Shown: positions 41,833-42,496 of the stretch, piece by piece
How the letters are laid out: each line of letters opens with the position of its first letter
How positions within the stretch are numbered: position 1 is the first letter of the stretch
Position numbers and translations under genes: made by a program
The notes under the pieces: generated by a model
Database searches by the model: none
What the model was told of the DNA's origin: nothing
Seen by the model: only the letters and a program-made list of their open reading frames with translations
Assembly: GCA_002344075.1 (NCBI GenBank)
Contig: DDTM01000114.1
Coordinates: 1 to 42,496, forward strand
Length of the DNA: 42,496 bases
Source: Bacteroidetes bacterium UBA2364
Lineage (GTDB): Bacteria; Bacteroidota; Rhodothermia; Rhodothermales; UBA2364
Direction of reading: 5' to 3'

Positions 41833-42496
41833 TTATTTTATTCCTTTTAGAATTTTTAATAAAATTGGAATATATGCAATTTGAAAAACACCATACAATG
41901 TAAAAAATAAAACACCCGTTATGATCAACAGTATTAATGGGGAAATTTCTTTTAAATAAGAATTTTCCACGTAAATAACAATAAGGATAGCAGAACCAAC
42001 TTTAAATAAAATAACGATTAATGGCTTGATAATTTTCATTATTGGGCCCAAGCTTATTTTACAGGAAAGGAACCAATAACCCATAATAAAGTAAATACTA
42101 TTTATTAGAATGCCATAATATGCAGCTCCTAATAATTGATATTCTTTTATAAATAAATACAACAAAGGCACGCCTACTATAATCATCACTATATTTTGGA
42201 ATACAATGAACTTTGTATGACCTGTAGCTGTAAGAACTGTAACTGGAATATTCATCAGAGACAATAATGTAGTACTAATTAGTAAATATTTTAAAACAAT
42301 TTCGGTTTCTTGTGCAACTAATTTATTTTGTGTCCATATCAATACAAATTCAAAAGAATGTATAAATAGAAATACGGATATAGGCAAGACAATAAAAGCA
42401 GACATTGAAACAAATTGATGTAAATTATTCCGTAAATCCTCCAAATTTTTTTCAAAATAATATTTAGTAAATTTTGTGAGTAGATATGTATTAAAT
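41833..42496 (-). CDS. Wzx-type polysaccharide flippase, C-terminal part (cut by window edge)
   Basis: The frame is open through to the window edge, so the real start lies outside; a TTG at 42444 is internal. About 220 residues are visible, with roughly six membrane helices, beginning FNTYLLTKFTKYYFEKNLED, the cytoplasmic loop before a helix typical of MATE/MVF-superfamily flippases. Then come VLPISVFLFIHSFEFVLIW and TVLTATGHTKF. Wzx proteins flip undecaprenyl-linked repeat units across the inner membrane. GC is about 25-28% in sampled lines. It is the first visible gene of the leftward operon, followed by the Wzy/WaaL-like gene. Confidence 0.78.
   Translation of the reverse strand, partial: FNTYLLTKFTKYYFEKNLEDLRNNLHQFVSMSAFIVLPISVFLFIHSFEFVLIWTQNKLVAQETEIVLKYLLISTTLLSLMNIPVTVLTATGHTKFIVFQNIVMIIVGVPLLYLFIKEYQLLGAAYYGILINSIYFIMGYWFLSCKISLGPIMKIIKPLIVILFKVGSAILIVIYVENSYLKEISPLILLIITGVLFFTLYGVFQIAYIPILLKILKGIK

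Noticed and set aside
1..42496. CRISPR array, tRNA, rRNA, insertion sequence or phage genes
   Set aside because: No regularly spaced repeats, cloverleaf-like intergenic sequence, transposase or integrase motifs were seen; most gaps are too short to hold them.

Overview
The window looks like a chromosomal segment of a Bacteroidota-type bacterium. Three things point there: a carboxypeptidase-regulatory-domain/TonB-dependent (Oar-like) outer-membrane receptor, a secreted cellulase ending in a type IX secretion (T9SS) type-A sorting domain, and most start codons lacking a clear Shine-Dalgarno sequence. Several leaders also carry a box resembling the Bacteroidota -7 element (TAnnTTTG). The class is less certain; roughly 50-60% GC in core genes (hand counts of sampled lines) would fit a Rhodothermia/Balneolia-like or environmental lineage. 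I saw no tRNA, rRNA, CRISPR array, insertion sequence or phage gene.

Layout. 1-3558: two tandem TonB-dependent receptors on the minus strand, the left one only as its first 17 codons. 3938-9119: a minus-strand group of obg, dprA, an uncharacterised repeated coiled-coil protein and a class V aminotransferase. 9477-16594: a giant alpha-2-macroglobulin lipoprotein and a glycerate kinase, both plus strand. 16786-23599: a T9SS-exported CBM2-GH5 cellulase (minus), then an MFS transporter, a PhoD-like phosphatase and an RlmD-type rRNA methyltransferase (plus). 23608-27212: an efflux operon read leftwards (TolC-type channel, HlyD/MacA-type adaptor, MacB/LolD-type ATPase) with no permease gene. 27539-32731: purQ, purN, purH, mreB and mreC on the plus strand. 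32816-34504: a Wzi-like outer-membrane protein. 34448-42496: a leftward surface-polysaccharide operon (Wzx flippase cut by the window edge, Wzy/WaaL-like polymerase or ligase, two GT4 enzymes, a GT2, a NodU-type carbamoyltransferase, a last GT4). Its right part is very AT-rich (25-33% in sampled lines).

How the genes fit together. The polysaccharide operon would build a repeat unit, O-carbamoylate it, flip it and polymerise or ligate it; the Wzi-like protein, encoded tail-to-tail with the operon, could anchor the polymer at the surface. Housekeeping genes (purine synthesis, MreBC cell-shape genes, Obg, DprA, RlmD) alternate with envelope and secretion genes. The most notable non-coding signals are a perfect 22-bp tandem repeat with an internal dyad next to a good -7 box upstream of the efflux operon, a strong terminator-like hairpin ending just before the aminotransferase start, and a 19-bp tandem duplication across the start of a glycosyltransferase gene that creates an out-of-frame decoy start. 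No complete new system is evident. The least explained protein is the 562-residue coiled-coil protein encoded next to dprA.
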